A stretch of DNA of 64,000 nt from Petaurus breviceps papuanus (Eukaryota; Chordata; Mammalia; Diprotodontia; Petauridae): NCBI GenBank assembly GCA_028583685.1, contig JAMXIF010001253.1, forward strand, positions 98,349,813-98,413,812, in the 5' to 3' direction. The notes beneath the pieces are model-generated. The model was not told the origin of the DNA and ran no database searches. It saw nothing but the letters and a program-made list of their open reading frames with translations. Positions within the stretch are counted from its first letter, which is position 1. Each line of letters starts with the position of its first letter. Position numbers and translations under genes: made by a program. Positions 51,101 through 56,219 of this stretch are shown here, piece by piece.

Positions 51101-54100
51101 ACTTGATTGGCCTTCCAAGATGCCTTCTAATGTTAAATTCATGGTCTGATGGTATGTTTGTTGAAAATAGAGTGGGGATTTGTTCCAGGCATGGGAGACT
51201 GCATGTGCAGCTGACCAGAAATGAAGTTGTCAAAAATAGGTTTGGGACTCTTGTAGAGTTCAGTTTGACTGGAATATGAAATGTGTAAAGCAGAATGGTT
51301 TTAGTTAAGGATAAGAACATACACAGAAGTGAGATTGGAGAATTATACATCCATTTGAGGTTCATTTAAAGAGTTTATATTTTATACTATTGGCAATAGA
51401 AAACCACTCATGGTTTCTGAATCAGGAAGTTATATGATCAGACTTGTGCATTAGAAATAACAATAACAACAACAATGATAACTAGCATTTTTATCATGCT
51501 TTATAAACTTTGTAAAATGTTTTACGTGTTTCTTCCCAACAACTCTTTAAGGTAGGTGCTATTGCTATCCCCATTTTACGTATATGGAAATGGAGACTGA
51601 GTAGATTTGCCCAGGATTACACAGTAAGTGTCTGGGGGCAGGATTTAAATTTGTGTCTCCCTTACTCCAGGTCCAGCATTCTTTTTACTGCACTACCTTA
51701 CTGCCTCAGACATATTACTCTGGCAACAGTTGAGAGGATTGATTAGAGAAGGGAGAAACTAGAAGCAGTGAAACTTATTAAAATGTTATTAAAAGTAAGT
51801 CTAAGAGAGAATTAATGAAGATCTGAACAAGGATGATTGCATAGTGAATGAGAAAGAGATTGTACAATGATATTTGGTAGCAAATTGGATGTGGAGAGTG
51901 AAGAAGAGGGAAGAATAAAAGATATTTGAGATTTCAAATCTGATGACTCAGAAAGCAATGGTACCATGAATAGAATAAATTGAGAAGGTTGGTTTTTCTT
52001 GGGAGGGGGTGGTAGAGAAGTTTAATTTTAGATTTTGCTGGCAGAAATATCATGGAGATGGTTGAATGATATAGGATTGGATCTTGGGGTTAGTGTGCAT
52101 GGGGACAATATAAATAGATTTAGTATTTGTCTTCATAAAATGATAATAGAAGTCATAGAATTCAATAATTGCCAAAAAAGGAAGATATAGACAAAAAGTG
52201 ATTTTTATGTAGAAAAGGTGACCTAGGACAGAGCTTTGGGAGGAAGGTTGGCAAGGAGAAGGAGCCATAAAAGATATGCTTTACATATATTAGCTGCTTA
52301 ACAATTATTTATTTAATGAATTAATAAATAAATGAATCAGTCGTTTTTGTGGAAATCAAGGGAGAAGAGTGTGACAAGGAGGGGGATGTCAAGTCCTCGA
52401 AAGAGGTAGAAGACAATGAAGATTAATAAAAAGGTCCTTAAATTTGGTGGTAAAGAGATCATTATTGACCTTGGCATATGCTTGTTTGTATAAACAAACA
52501 GATGTCCTACTGCTTGCATTAGGACTTGCATTTTGAGAACTCTTTAGTTTTCATATCTATCTGTTAAGACTGAAGTGTGAGAGGGCATACAGAAGGTTCT
52601 AGCTCCTTAAGAAGCTGAGAGGCTGCAGTTCTTAAACTTTTTGGTCTCAGGACCCTTTTCCACCCTTAAAAATTACTGAGGACTCCAAAGTGCTTTTGTT
52701 CATGTGGACTATATTGATCAGTGTTTACCGTATTAGAAATTAAAATGAATAAAATTTTAAAATACTGATCTATTAATTCAATAAAATAATAGTAACTTAT
52801 TATATCTAAACATAAATAATATTTTTGTGAAAAACAACTATTTTCTTAAAAATATTATGAGAATTATCATTGTTTTACATATTTTTGCAAATTTAATGTC
52901 TGATTTAGTAGAAAACAGCTGTATTCTCATTTCTGCTTCTCAATTAAATTTGTTGCAGTATTGTTTTGTTTAAAGCATATGAACAAAATCTGGCCTTACA
53001 CAGGAATGTAATTAGAAAAAAAATGAGTAATTTAATAGGCAAATAATATCTTAAATTATTATGAAAATAGTTTTCACCTTAGAAACTCTCTGAAAGAGTC
53101 TTAGGCCACACTTTGAGACTCCGATGTTCTAAGGGAAGGCATGAAAATACTTTTGAAGCCTGTTCTCATATGCAATATGCTGGTGAGGGAAGGAGTTGGT
53201 AAAGAGGCTGCTGATCAAATCCATCTCTATATATTCACCTCCAAGGTTAGTTTTAGAGAGTAGAAACTTTCCTAAAAGATAATTCTCCCCCTTCCCCATT
53301 ACTCAGTTATGATCCAGGATCTTCTGGGTGTTGTTGTCTATAACAGTGTATCGTACGTAGTAGAAAGAAAACATTGATCTTAGTGTCAGTCTAGTTCTGA
53401 GTACTGATTTCTTCCTTAATTAGCTTTGTGCCTGAGCAAAGTACTTAGCATCTTTGAGCGTTGGTTTCCTTCTTTGTAAAATGGGAATAATAGTGCTAAC
53501 ACTACTTACTTTACAGGATTGTTTTGAACAAAGCACTTTATAAATCATAGAGCTACATATGTGTTAGCAACTGTTTTTTTAATGTATTTTTTCCAGATAA
53601 TTTAATAGTAATTTTAAAATACTACCATCATTTCTTATATTTGCTAAAAGGGGAGAAAGTAGAGCCACCAACTCTGTAGAACAGTACTTGGCATTTAATA
53701 TAGCACTTTGCTTCCAGTGCTTTTTTCATGCATGCTGATTTTGAATTAGAATTATTCATTTATTTATTGACCATCTTTCTAGATTATGAGCTTTATAAAG
53801 ATGGGGACTTGGTCTTAATTGTTTTATTACCTTCTGAACTGTACTCTGCCTATAGCAGACACTTCAGAAATTTTCAAGAGTCTATTACAGTTCTTGAATT
53901 TGAACTTCACAGCAGTTTGGAAGATGTAGCTTGCTTTTATATATAGCAAGCTAAGTCATATATGCCACAATAACCCTCATAATAGTATTACAGAGCAGTT
54001 ATAATAACTTATATTTATAAATGTCTTAGAGTACAGTAATCAACTTTCATTTTGCTGTCCCAGGATTATTAAGAAAATAATAAATCATGTTTAATTATTG

Positions 54101-56219
54101 TGTTATCTTATTGTGACTAGGACTAGGATTTTCACAATTGCTGGCCTGAAGCAAAAGTATAATAGGATTCTGTATCCTTGGTCAATGGATAATATTTGTT
54201 GTTATTGCCGAGTTGTTTTTCAGTTGTGACTTACTCTTTGTGACCCCATATGGGGTTTTCTTGCAAAGATATTGCAGTGGTTTGCCATTTCTTTCTCTCT
54301 CTCATTTTACAAATGAGGAATCTGAGGCAAACAGGGTAAAGTGACTTGCCCAAAGTCACACAGTTAGTGTCTGAAACAAGATGTGAACTTAGGAAGATGA
54401 ATCTTCCTGACTTCAGGCCTATGCAGCACTCTATCCACTGCATACCTACCTGCCAAACAATATCCTTGGTCGTTGGATGGGATTAACATTTGATTTACTC
54501 TAGTGGGAATATTCTTAGATTATTTGGAAATAATCATTGCTTTTAGAATCATCAGAAATACTTAACGTTAAATTCAATGAATATTGTGTCTGAACTGTGT
54601 TAGGTGCTCAGATCAAAGTAACTGGGCTGTGGTTCCTGACTTTAGGGAAGTTACAGACAGAAAAACAGTACATAAATGACTGTAATATAAAGTAAAATGT
54701 GAGAGGTGCATAAGCAATACAAACAGAGTACTTGAGTTCAGAAGAGGTTACATTTGCCTTCATGTGGGGGAAGAGTCACAGAAGGCTCCATGAACAGAGG
54801 AAGTTTGCTGGACTTTACAAGAGGAGAAGGAATTAAACAGTTACAGAGTAGGAATATAGCAAATGAAATAGCAGAGCATGGTGATGGGAAGGTATGGACC
54901 TTATTTAGTAATGAGTCGTCTGTCTTGGCAGTTTATGAAGGGGAAGTAGTGGAGGTGGAAGCTAACTTACAGAATACCGTGAATGCTAGTCTAAGCAATT
55001 TGAAGTTTATTTCTCAAGCATTGGGAAGCCTTTGAAGTTTTTGAGTACTACAGTAATGCGATCACAGTTATGTATTTAGGAAGACTTAGACTGGAGGATA
55101 GAACGAAGGATACTAGAGACTAGAAATGATGAGGACGAATTGGTTAGGTGGCCATAGTAATCATCCAGGTGAGAACTAAGGAGGGTTTGAACCAGGATGA
55201 TGGCTGTGGCAGCAGAAAGAGGGAGTGGGTGTGAGTGATCTTGTGTAGGCAGGAAACTGAGGCCCAGAGTAATTAGGTAAATCACCCTAAGGTCACTAGC
55301 TAGTTAGTAGCAAATCTATGACTAAGAACGTAAGTATTGTGACTCCTGGCATAGGGCTTTTAAAATTATATGTTCAAAATTCTTAGTTTAAAATCAGGCT
55401 CAACATCTTAAATATTCATCATGCTACATTGCTTATTTGTGATGATAACAAGACTATCAAATAAATTATTTTCTATTTTAAAATCTGCAGTGCTAAAATG
55501 ATGGTCTTAGGAGTTAGGAAAGAAATAGTATGTTACATCAGAGAGTTACTATTTTAAATGGGAGTCAAAATAAATTTAAGATTAGTAATTGAAACTTTAA
55601 AAATTCACTTTGAAGTCATCTTTATAGTTATGATTGACACTTATAAAACATTTATGTCTTAACAACTAATTTGTTTGTCTTTCAGCTTTATTTTACAGTT
55701 TGTTTTCCCAAGGTATAAAGCAGGGGTGGGGAACTTTGACTTCAAGGCCACATGTGACCCTCTAGGTCCTCAAATGGGGCCCTTTGATTAAGTCTAAACT
55801 TCACAGAACAAATCCCCTTAATAAAAGCATTTGTTTTGTAAAACTTGGACTCAGTCAAAAGGCTACACCCAAGGACTTAGAAGGCCACATGTGACCTTGA
55901 GGCTGCAGGTTCCCCACAAGGAGAGTGTATGAAAGACTTTTTTATATGAGACGAAGTTTGTTATATTCAAATGACTCTTTAACACATCAAGCTTTTTACT
56001 AAAATTAATAATCTAAGAAGATATTCCATCTATTAAATTAAAAATTGCTAACAAGATTATATAATAACTTTCATCTTTAGGAATTACTATGTTAACTTGT
56101 ACTTTTTTTTAAATGATAATAGCTGAAGTCTGGGATAGAGAGTTTGACCCAGTCATGGTAATCCTTCGGACAGTTTACCGTAGAGATGTGCAGTCTGCAA
56201 TGGACAGATATACCGCATT
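16683..56219 (+). CDS. UBR3: UBR3, E3 ubiquitin-protein ligase, 13 internal exons (partial gene)
   Basis: Partial gene, both ends outside the window. UBR3 belongs to the UBR-box family related to the N-degron E3 ligases; it is a cytosolic enzyme that moves ubiquitin from an E2 to target proteins, with APE1 among the reported human targets. The UBR box should lie upstream and the RING downstream of this segment, so neither is visible here. The 13 exons sum to 1558 bases and splice in frame into about 519 residues that I recognise as the middle of UBR3, with landmarks such as [60 protein letters not shown] and SAMDRYTA. Identity to the human protein as I remember it is very high, with mostly conservative changes. 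Every exon is open, so the gene looks intact. Introns run from 80 bases to 10.1 kb. Twelve internal junction pairs were traced; one intron is non-canonical (see findings). Confidence 0.96.
17929..18206 (+). mobile_element. Tigger-like Tc1/mariner MITE (tentative)
   Basis: Starts CAGTCAACTCTC after a TA dinucleotide and ends with an imperfect inverted copy (GAGATTTGATTACAG) followed by TA. About 280 bases with no coding capacity. Family assignment is from the terminal sequence alone. Confidence 0.45.
18213..20030. other. Intron sequence with a short RTE-like SINE tail
   Basis: Mostly unassigned. 'ggatcacaaagtgttagaca' to 'gattgaacaacaa' (19394-19434) looks like the RTE-type tail of a marsupial SINE. 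A U12-like branch motif TTTCTTAAC sits at 19991-19999. Confidence 0.5.
20031..20259 (+). CDS. UBR3: UBR3 coding exon 2 of 13 in the window
   Basis: Largest exon here (229 bases). A long T-run and cag precede it; donor gtaaaa follows. It begins [20 protein letters not shown] in frame and ends KSELQ plus one base of the next codon. A half-L1 element is inserted only 46 bases downstream of the donor, with its own target repeat from 20291. Confidence 0.95.
21350..21500 (+). mobile_element. tRNA-derived SINE, type B, nested in half-L1
   Basis: Head 'gccaggtggcttagcgagca', pol III B-box-like 'agatcaaatcc', A-run at the end. Target duplication aatagttcaactttg at about 21335-21349 and 21500-21514. 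Confidence 0.88.
21552..22651 (-). pseudogene. L1-type ORF1 of half-L1 copy 2
   Basis: Begins [20 protein letters not shown] and would run about 366 codons to EAREA. Coiled coil ([20 protein letters not shown]), then the RRM-like part ([18 protein letters not shown]) and C-terminal domain ([35 protein letters not shown]). One single-base deletion near 22250 shifts the frame and one Tyr codon near 21691 has become a stop, so only about two changes separate it from open: a young copy. Confidence 0.85.
23330..23530 (+). mobile_element. MIR/THER-type CORE-SINE
   Basis: 'gacttgagatcagct', 'tgtgtggtcttgaccaaatc', and 'tggactaactagatggtctc' in the expected order. Confidence 0.65.
23580..23735 (-). 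mobile_element. MIR-like SINE remnant
   Basis: 'gtgatttgcctaggattcta' and 'gagcccagtgctctttgga' match an inverted MIR. Confidence 0.55.
24345..25900 (-). mobile_element. Old L1-lineage 5' half (5' UTR plus ORF1)
   Basis: Antisense. 'aaattcctaggactttttgt' (24401-24420) aligns by eye to the same part of ORF1 in the half-L1 copies, followed by more ORF1 and a GC-richer 5' UTR-like segment (25440-25830). Truncated on its 3' side and split by a MITE at 24691-25103. Much older than the three half-L1 copies. Confidence 0.65.
24691..25103. mobile_element. Tc1/mariner-like MITE with subterminal repeats
   Basis: Ends are inverted repeats (CCGTGTTTCCCCGAAAATAA and its partner CCATGTTTCCCCGATAATAA on the other strand) flanked by TA on each side (24689-24690, 25104-25105). 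The motif AATAAGCCCTCCCC recurs several times near both ends. 413 bases, no ORF2-like or transposase coding seen. Non-autonomous; family not named. Confidence 0.75.
26330..27180 (+). mobile_element. L2 LINE 3' region
   Basis: 'atatccaatctattgccagg', 'cagtccatccttcattcagt', 'gtggcgtcctgttgccttca' and following text match the L2 3' region. Interrupted by the SINE at 26897-27045; the two halves resume across it. Confidence 0.8.
26897..27045 (+). mobile_element. Marsupial tRNA-derived SINE, type A, young
   Basis: 'ggagactaggtggtacagtt' head to an A-run. Perfect 16-base target duplication caaaataccatctttt at 26881-26896 and 27046-27061. Confidence 0.9.
27180..27690 (-). mobile_element. L1 LINE 3' fragment
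   Basis: 'tcatacaagtcttcccaggt' and 'ttcacatctctacctgcagt' are the antisense of the L1 ORF2 end. The minus strand keeps [20 protein letters not shown] (27330-27240 region), the conserved ORF2 tail. Confidence 0.8.
27922..28101 (+). CDS. UBR3: UBR3 coding exon 3 of 13 in the window
   Basis: Acceptor tttttttttag, donor gtatat. 180 bases: completes an Asp codon, then [19 protein letters not shown] and on to [10 protein letters not shown] plus one base. Phase matches its neighbours. Confidence 0.95.
28198..28325 (+). mobile_element. CORE-SINE fragment
   Basis: 'gaggtagtgggtagaatact' head and 'gaagacctgggtttaagtcc' B-box region. Confidence 0.65.
28560..28735 (+). mobile_element. MIR/THER-type SINE
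   Basis: 'acagtggaaagagcactgga', 'catttgcaaaatgaggcact', then 'atgaggtgatctgtcaggtc'. Confidence 0.7.
29130..29263 (+). CDS. UBR3: UBR3 coding exon 4 of 13 in the window
   Basis: Acceptor ttttaaaag is pyrimidine-poor just before the AG; donor gtatga. 134 bases encode (G)[17 protein letters not shown] through [11 protein letters not shown], ending on a whole codon. Reading through the donor makes a short spurious ORF into the intron. Confidence 0.95.
29310..29330. repeat. (CA)n short microsatellite
   Basis: acacacacac run downstream of UBR3 exon 4. Confidence 0.7.
29750..29824. repeat. (TA)n / (GATA)n microsatellite
   Basis: TA-rich tract passing into about seven tandem ATAG units at 29797-29824. 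Confidence 0.85.
30250..30360. repeat. AT-rich imperfect tandem repeat
   Basis: Repeats of agaataataatagaaatat with variations, about five units. Confidence 0.65.
30838..31075 (+). mobile_element. CORE-SINE (MAR1-like)
   Basis: 'aaggcggcacagtggataga' head, 'ctctaaaatgagaatggtaa' core, 'gtgcttggcacatagtaggt' end. A (TA)n microsatellite starts at its tail. Confidence 0.8.
31075..31167. repeat. (TA)n(CA)n(GTAT)n compound microsatellite
   Basis: TA run to about 31110, then CA run, then TATG tetramers. Likely length-variable. Confidence 0.9.
31445..31505 (+). mobile_element. L2 3' end fragment
   Basis: 'ccctagtgcttatatagtaa' then 'acacttaataaatac'. Confidence 0.55.
31730..32100 (-). mobile_element. 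L2 LINE remnant (tentative)
   Basis: The GA-rich text ('gaactgttgtaatggtgagg', 'gggatgtttagctcagataa') resembles the better preserved antisense L2 at 10140-12965, but it is strongly diverged. Confidence 0.45.
32435..32581 (-). mobile_element. tRNA-derived SINE, type B
   Basis: T-run, 'ggccagttatttctgggtgt', 'ggattcgatccca' (inverted B box) and 'cttggccgcccc'. Target duplication gacaagggctttt at 32421-32433 and 32582-32594. Confidence 0.88.
32596..33050. other. Intronic DNA, nothing recognised
   Basis: No repeat or exon recognised. Confidence 0.6.
33058..33178. repeat. (GA)n(GT)n long microsatellite
   Basis: Roughly 95 bases of uninterrupted GA (33061-33153) running directly into about 25 bases of GT. 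It generates long spurious Arg-Glu and Leu-Ser ORFs on the two strands. Confidence 0.97.
33180..34255. other. Intronic DNA, nothing recognised
   Basis: A T-run at 33319-33334; otherwise no feature I can support. Confidence 0.6.
34258..34292. repeat. (CCCTG)n short tandem repeat
   Basis: Five to six units of ccctg/ccctgc, adjoining the SINE below. Confidence 0.75.
34290..34395 (-). mobile_element. Marsupial SINE, type A, 3'-shortened
   Basis: 'cacatggctagtatgttaag' to 'gtgtctcctagctgcccc'. The usual T-run side is replaced by the CCCTG repeat. Confidence 0.8.
34400..34560. repeat. Unassigned interspersed repeat
   Basis: 'gaccaggcactgtgttaaat' and 'ctcagggaactcacaatcta' form a widespread mammalian repeat pattern that I recognise but cannot name. 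A weaker relative may lie at 50795-50885. Confidence 0.5.
34700..34865 (+). mobile_element. MIR/THER-type SINE
   Basis: 'gcaagacctgaaatcaggga' head and 'aaactagatgaagtctcttc' end. Confidence 0.65.
35020..36486 (-). mobile_element. Retrocopied endogenous-retrovirus transcript (fossil)
   Basis: A direct repeat of about 250 bases at both ends (35029-35284 and 36233-36486) behaves as the R region of a retroviral LTR. At the 35 kb end, R is preceded on the minus strand by U3-like sequence with a TATATAAG box about 25 bases before the R start and carries ATTAAA near its end, then an A-run. At the 36 kb end there is no U3: the element starts exactly at R, with one extra G, and runs into U5-like sequence. 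A 16-base duplication, taaatatctacttttt (35004-35019 and 36487-36502), flanks it. This is the structure of an RNA (R-U5-body-U3-R-polyA) inserted by LINE machinery and not of an integrated provirus. The body is far too short for gag-pol-env. R copies differ slightly. Class not determined; a fossil. Confidence 0.8.
35653..35676. repeat. (TG)n microsatellite inside the retroviral fossil
   Basis: About 12 TG units. Confidence 0.9.
36503..37695. other. AT-rich intron with a TTAGTTAATTA repeat
   Basis: Imperfect tandem 'atattagttaattattat' units at about 37165-37245. Otherwise nothing recognised. Confidence 0.55.
37700..38690 (-). mobile_element. L1 LINE 3' end
   Basis: Antisense. T-run and 3' UTR ('ttcacctattgagaaggcaa') then the ORF2 end: 'tcatacaagtcttcccagtt', 'attcatataccataacttgt', 'ttccatttctctaattatta'. 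5'-truncated. Ended by L2-like sequence on its far side. Confidence 0.85.
38850..38985 (+). mobile_element. L2 LINE 3' end fragment
   Basis: 'ctagaatgtaatcttcctca' to 'gtgcctgacacatagtgatg'. Confidence 0.65.
39058..39272 (+). mobile_element. CORE-SINE with RTE-type tail
   Basis: 'gatagggtgctgggcctgca' head; tail 'ggagaaggaaataacaaacc', 'ggggtcatgaagagttggag' and 'gaatgaacaacaaa'. It ends about 100 bases before UBR3 exon 5. Confidence 0.8.
39368..39454 (+). CDS. UBR3: UBR3 coding exon 5 of 13 in the window
   Basis: Short 87-base exon, 29 whole codons, [18 protein letters not shown] to AINFVDE. Acceptor tgtttacag, donor gtatgt. It follows a 10.1 kb intron that carries the retrocopied retroviral transcript and an L1 tail. 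Confidence 0.95.
39460..41090. other. Intron with one MIR remnant
   Basis: An inverted MIR-like copy at about 40305-40530 ('ccctcattttgctgatagtg', 'ctgaattaattggtgaat'). The remainder is unassigned. Confidence 0.5.
41095..41240. repeat. Pyrimidine-rich (CTT/CCT) tract
   Basis: Near-pure C/T on the + strand, giving overlapping low-complexity Phe/Leu/Ser ORFs in three frames. Confidence 0.75.
41942..42007 (+). CDS. UBR3: UBR3 coding exon 6 of 13 in the window
   Basis: 66 bases, 22 whole codons: [20 protein letters not shown] then SK. Acceptor atatttcag, donor gtaagg. Only 100 bases of intron separate it from the next exon. Confidence 0.95.
42108..42197 (+). CDS. UBR3: UBR3 coding exon 7 of 13 in the window
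   Basis: 90 bases, 30 whole codons: [20 protein letters not shown] then [10 protein letters not shown]. Acceptor atttgtag, donor gtaagg. Symmetric (0-0) like the two exons before it, so skipping any of these would keep the frame. Confidence 0.95.
42524..42834 (-). mobile_element. Dimeric tRNA-derived SINE, type B
   Basis: Two near-complete type B units in tandem, 42524-42688 and 42689-42834, both on the minus strand. Each ends with the inverted head (ccacctggctgcccct, tacctggccgcccct). Only the outer unit has a poly-T tail, and there is one pair of 10-base target duplications, tactaactca, at 42514-42523 and 42835-42844. Confidence 0.82.
43415..43665. other. Unassigned, possibly repeat-derived
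   Basis: More GC-rich than its surroundings, with a 76-codon minus-strand ORF that matches nothing I know. I cannot tell an old LTR from unique sequence. Confidence 0.3.
44335..44475 (+). mobile_element. L2 3' end fragment
   Basis: 'gaagggcaggtatcatgttg' and 'agcaaggtgcttaataaata'. Confidence 0.55.
44504..44696 (-). mobile_element. tRNA-derived SINE, type B
   Basis: T-rich tail, 'ggccaggtgtttctgggtgg', 'cctggattcgacc', 'ctacctggccgcccct'. Perfect 16-base target duplication ctacccacattttctt at 44488-44503 and 44697-44712. Confidence 0.9.
45272..45400 (+). CDS. UBR3: UBR3 coding exon 8 of 13 in the window
   Basis: 129 bases, 43 whole codons beginning [20 protein letters not shown] and ending DPDIYLLQ. 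Acceptor tcctaaatag, donor gtaaaa. Followed by an 80-base intron, the smallest in the window. Confidence 0.95.
45481..45533 (+). CDS. UBR3: UBR3 coding exon 9 of 13 in the window
   Basis: 53-base exon, the smallest here: [17 protein letters not shown] plus two bases of an Arg codon. Acceptor ctttcaaag, donor gtaagc. It sits between introns of 80 and 93 bases. Confidence 0.94.
45627..45760 (+). CDS. UBR3: UBR3 coding exon 10 of 13 in the window
   Basis: 134 bases: one base finishes the Arg codon, then [19 protein letters not shown] to ILLSLRLHL plus one base. Acceptor ttttcccatag, donor gtaaaa. Confidence 0.95.
46114..46199 (+). CDS. UBR3: UBR3 coding exon 11 of 13, with a U12-type donor
   Basis: 86 bases: finishes a Gly codon, then [20 protein letters not shown] and THSSLLDL. 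The homologous protein continues [10 protein letters not shown], which resumes exactly at 48001, so the exon must end at or within two bases of 46199. No GT lies there; the sequence directly after is ATATCTTTTT, one base off the U12 donor ATATCCTTTT. The next downstream GT follows an in-frame stop (TAA). Confidence 0.93.
46278..46445 (-). mobile_element. MIR/THER-type SINE
   Basis: 'gttagaactggaagggacct' and 'gagaggttaagtgatatgtt' in inverted order, within the U12-type intron. Confidence 0.7.
46550..46765 (-). mobile_element. SINE, inverted
   Basis: 'gagagttgcctgggggcatt', 'ttgcgtcactcagccagtgt', 'aaagtcttcctaaccctgag'. Confidence 0.65.
47440..47560 (+). mobile_element. Marsupial SINE, type A, 5'-shortened
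   Basis: 'gaccctggagtcaggaagac' to 'gggcaaatcacttaatctaa'. Confidence 0.75.
48001..48142 (+). CDS. UBR3: UBR3 coding exon 12 of 13, with a U12-type acceptor region
   Basis: 142 bases: [20 protein letters not shown] onward to [12 protein letters not shown] plus one base; donor gtatgt is ordinary. At the 5' side there is no AG acceptor that keeps the frame: the only nearby one (ATTCCAG, ending 48007) would remove conserved residues. A U12-type branch site TTTCTTGAC lies at 47981-47989, with its adenosine 12 bases before the exon. Confidence 0.93.
48143..49145. other. Intronic DNA, nothing recognised
   Basis: Only a direct repeat of 'tcttacataaacattg' near 48273 and 48296 stands out. Confidence 0.55.
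49150..49640 (-). mobile_element. Possible solo LTR (fossil, tentative)
   Basis: On the minus strand a CTATATATAG box (49283-49292) is followed about 90 bases on by AATAAA (near 49195-49200), as in an LTR promoter and polyadenylation site. Denser in G/C than the flanks. Ends and family not defined. Confidence 0.4.
49640..50510. other. AT-rich intronic DNA, nothing recognised
   Basis: No repeat or exon recognised. Confidence 0.55.
50517..50572. repeat. (TA)n(CATA)n microsatellite
   Basis: TA run followed by acatatacatataca-type units. Confidence 0.8.
50944..51150 (+). mobile_element. CORE-SINE
   Basis: 'gaggtgacacagtgaatagt' head and 'cctcatctgtaaaatgaagg' core. Confidence 0.75.
51160..52270 (-). 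mobile_element. L2 LINE remnant, split by a SINE
   Basis: 'ttccaggcatgggagactgc', 'gttatatgatcagacttgtg' and 'gtgacctaggacagagcttt' match antisense L2 in order. Interrupted at 51455-51715. Confidence 0.65.
51455..51715 (-). mobile_element. CORE-SINE (MAR1-like), inverted
   Basis: 'atgataactagcatttttat', 'ccccattttacgtatatgga', 'actgcactaccttactgcct'. Confidence 0.8.
52625..53128. mobile_element. hAT (Charlie-type) DNA transposon remnant
   Basis: Starts cagttcttaaactttttgg and ends with a partly inverted copy (ccacactttgagactccgatg), the CAG...TTCTTAAAC/GTTTGAGA pattern of hAT termini. About 500 bases, AT-rich, no coding capacity. Confidence 0.65.
53350..53560 (+). mobile_element. MIR
   Basis: 'ttctttgtaaaatgggaata' core and 'acaaagcactttataaatca' end. 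Confidence 0.75.
54190..54455 (-). mobile_element. CORE-SINE with RTE-type tail, inverted
   Basis: 'gtgaccccatatggggtttt', 'gcagtggtttgccatttctt', 'acaaatgaggaatctgaggc', 'gcactctatccactgcatac'. Confidence 0.8.
54580..55240 (-). mobile_element. L2 LINE remnant
   Basis: 'gaagcctttgaagtttttga', 'cagtaatgcgatcacagtta' and 'gccatagtaatcatccaggt' are decayed antisense L2. A 93-codon ORF on the + strand (54754-55035) lies within it and is not a gene. Confidence 0.6.
55245..55360 (-). mobile_element. MIR, inverted
   Basis: 'aggaaactgaggcccagagt' and 'aaggtcactagctagttagt'. Confidence 0.7.
55721..55922. mobile_element. hAT MITE with palindromic structure
   Basis: Starts CAGGGGTGGGGAAC and ends gttccccac plus a few altered bases. 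The two halves are inverted copies (aaggccacatgtgacc on the left and ggccacatgtgaccttga on the right), so almost the whole 200-base element can fold on itself. Resembles the non-autonomous hAT elements known from marsupials and several other tetrapods. Confidence 0.75.
56123..56219 (+). CDS. UBR3: UBR3 coding exon 13 of 13 in the window
   Basis: 97 bases: finishes an Ala codon, then [20 protein letters not shown] and [11 protein letters not shown] plus two bases. Acceptor gataatag, donor gtaagt. The next expected peptide (beginning LKQSGKFPGNPWPP in the human protein as I recall it) is not found before 64000, so the window ends inside the following intron. Confidence 0.95.

Noticed and set aside
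54754-55035. 93-codon + strand ORF as a possible gene
   Set aside because: It lies in decayed antisense L2, has no recognisable domain and no splice or promoter context.
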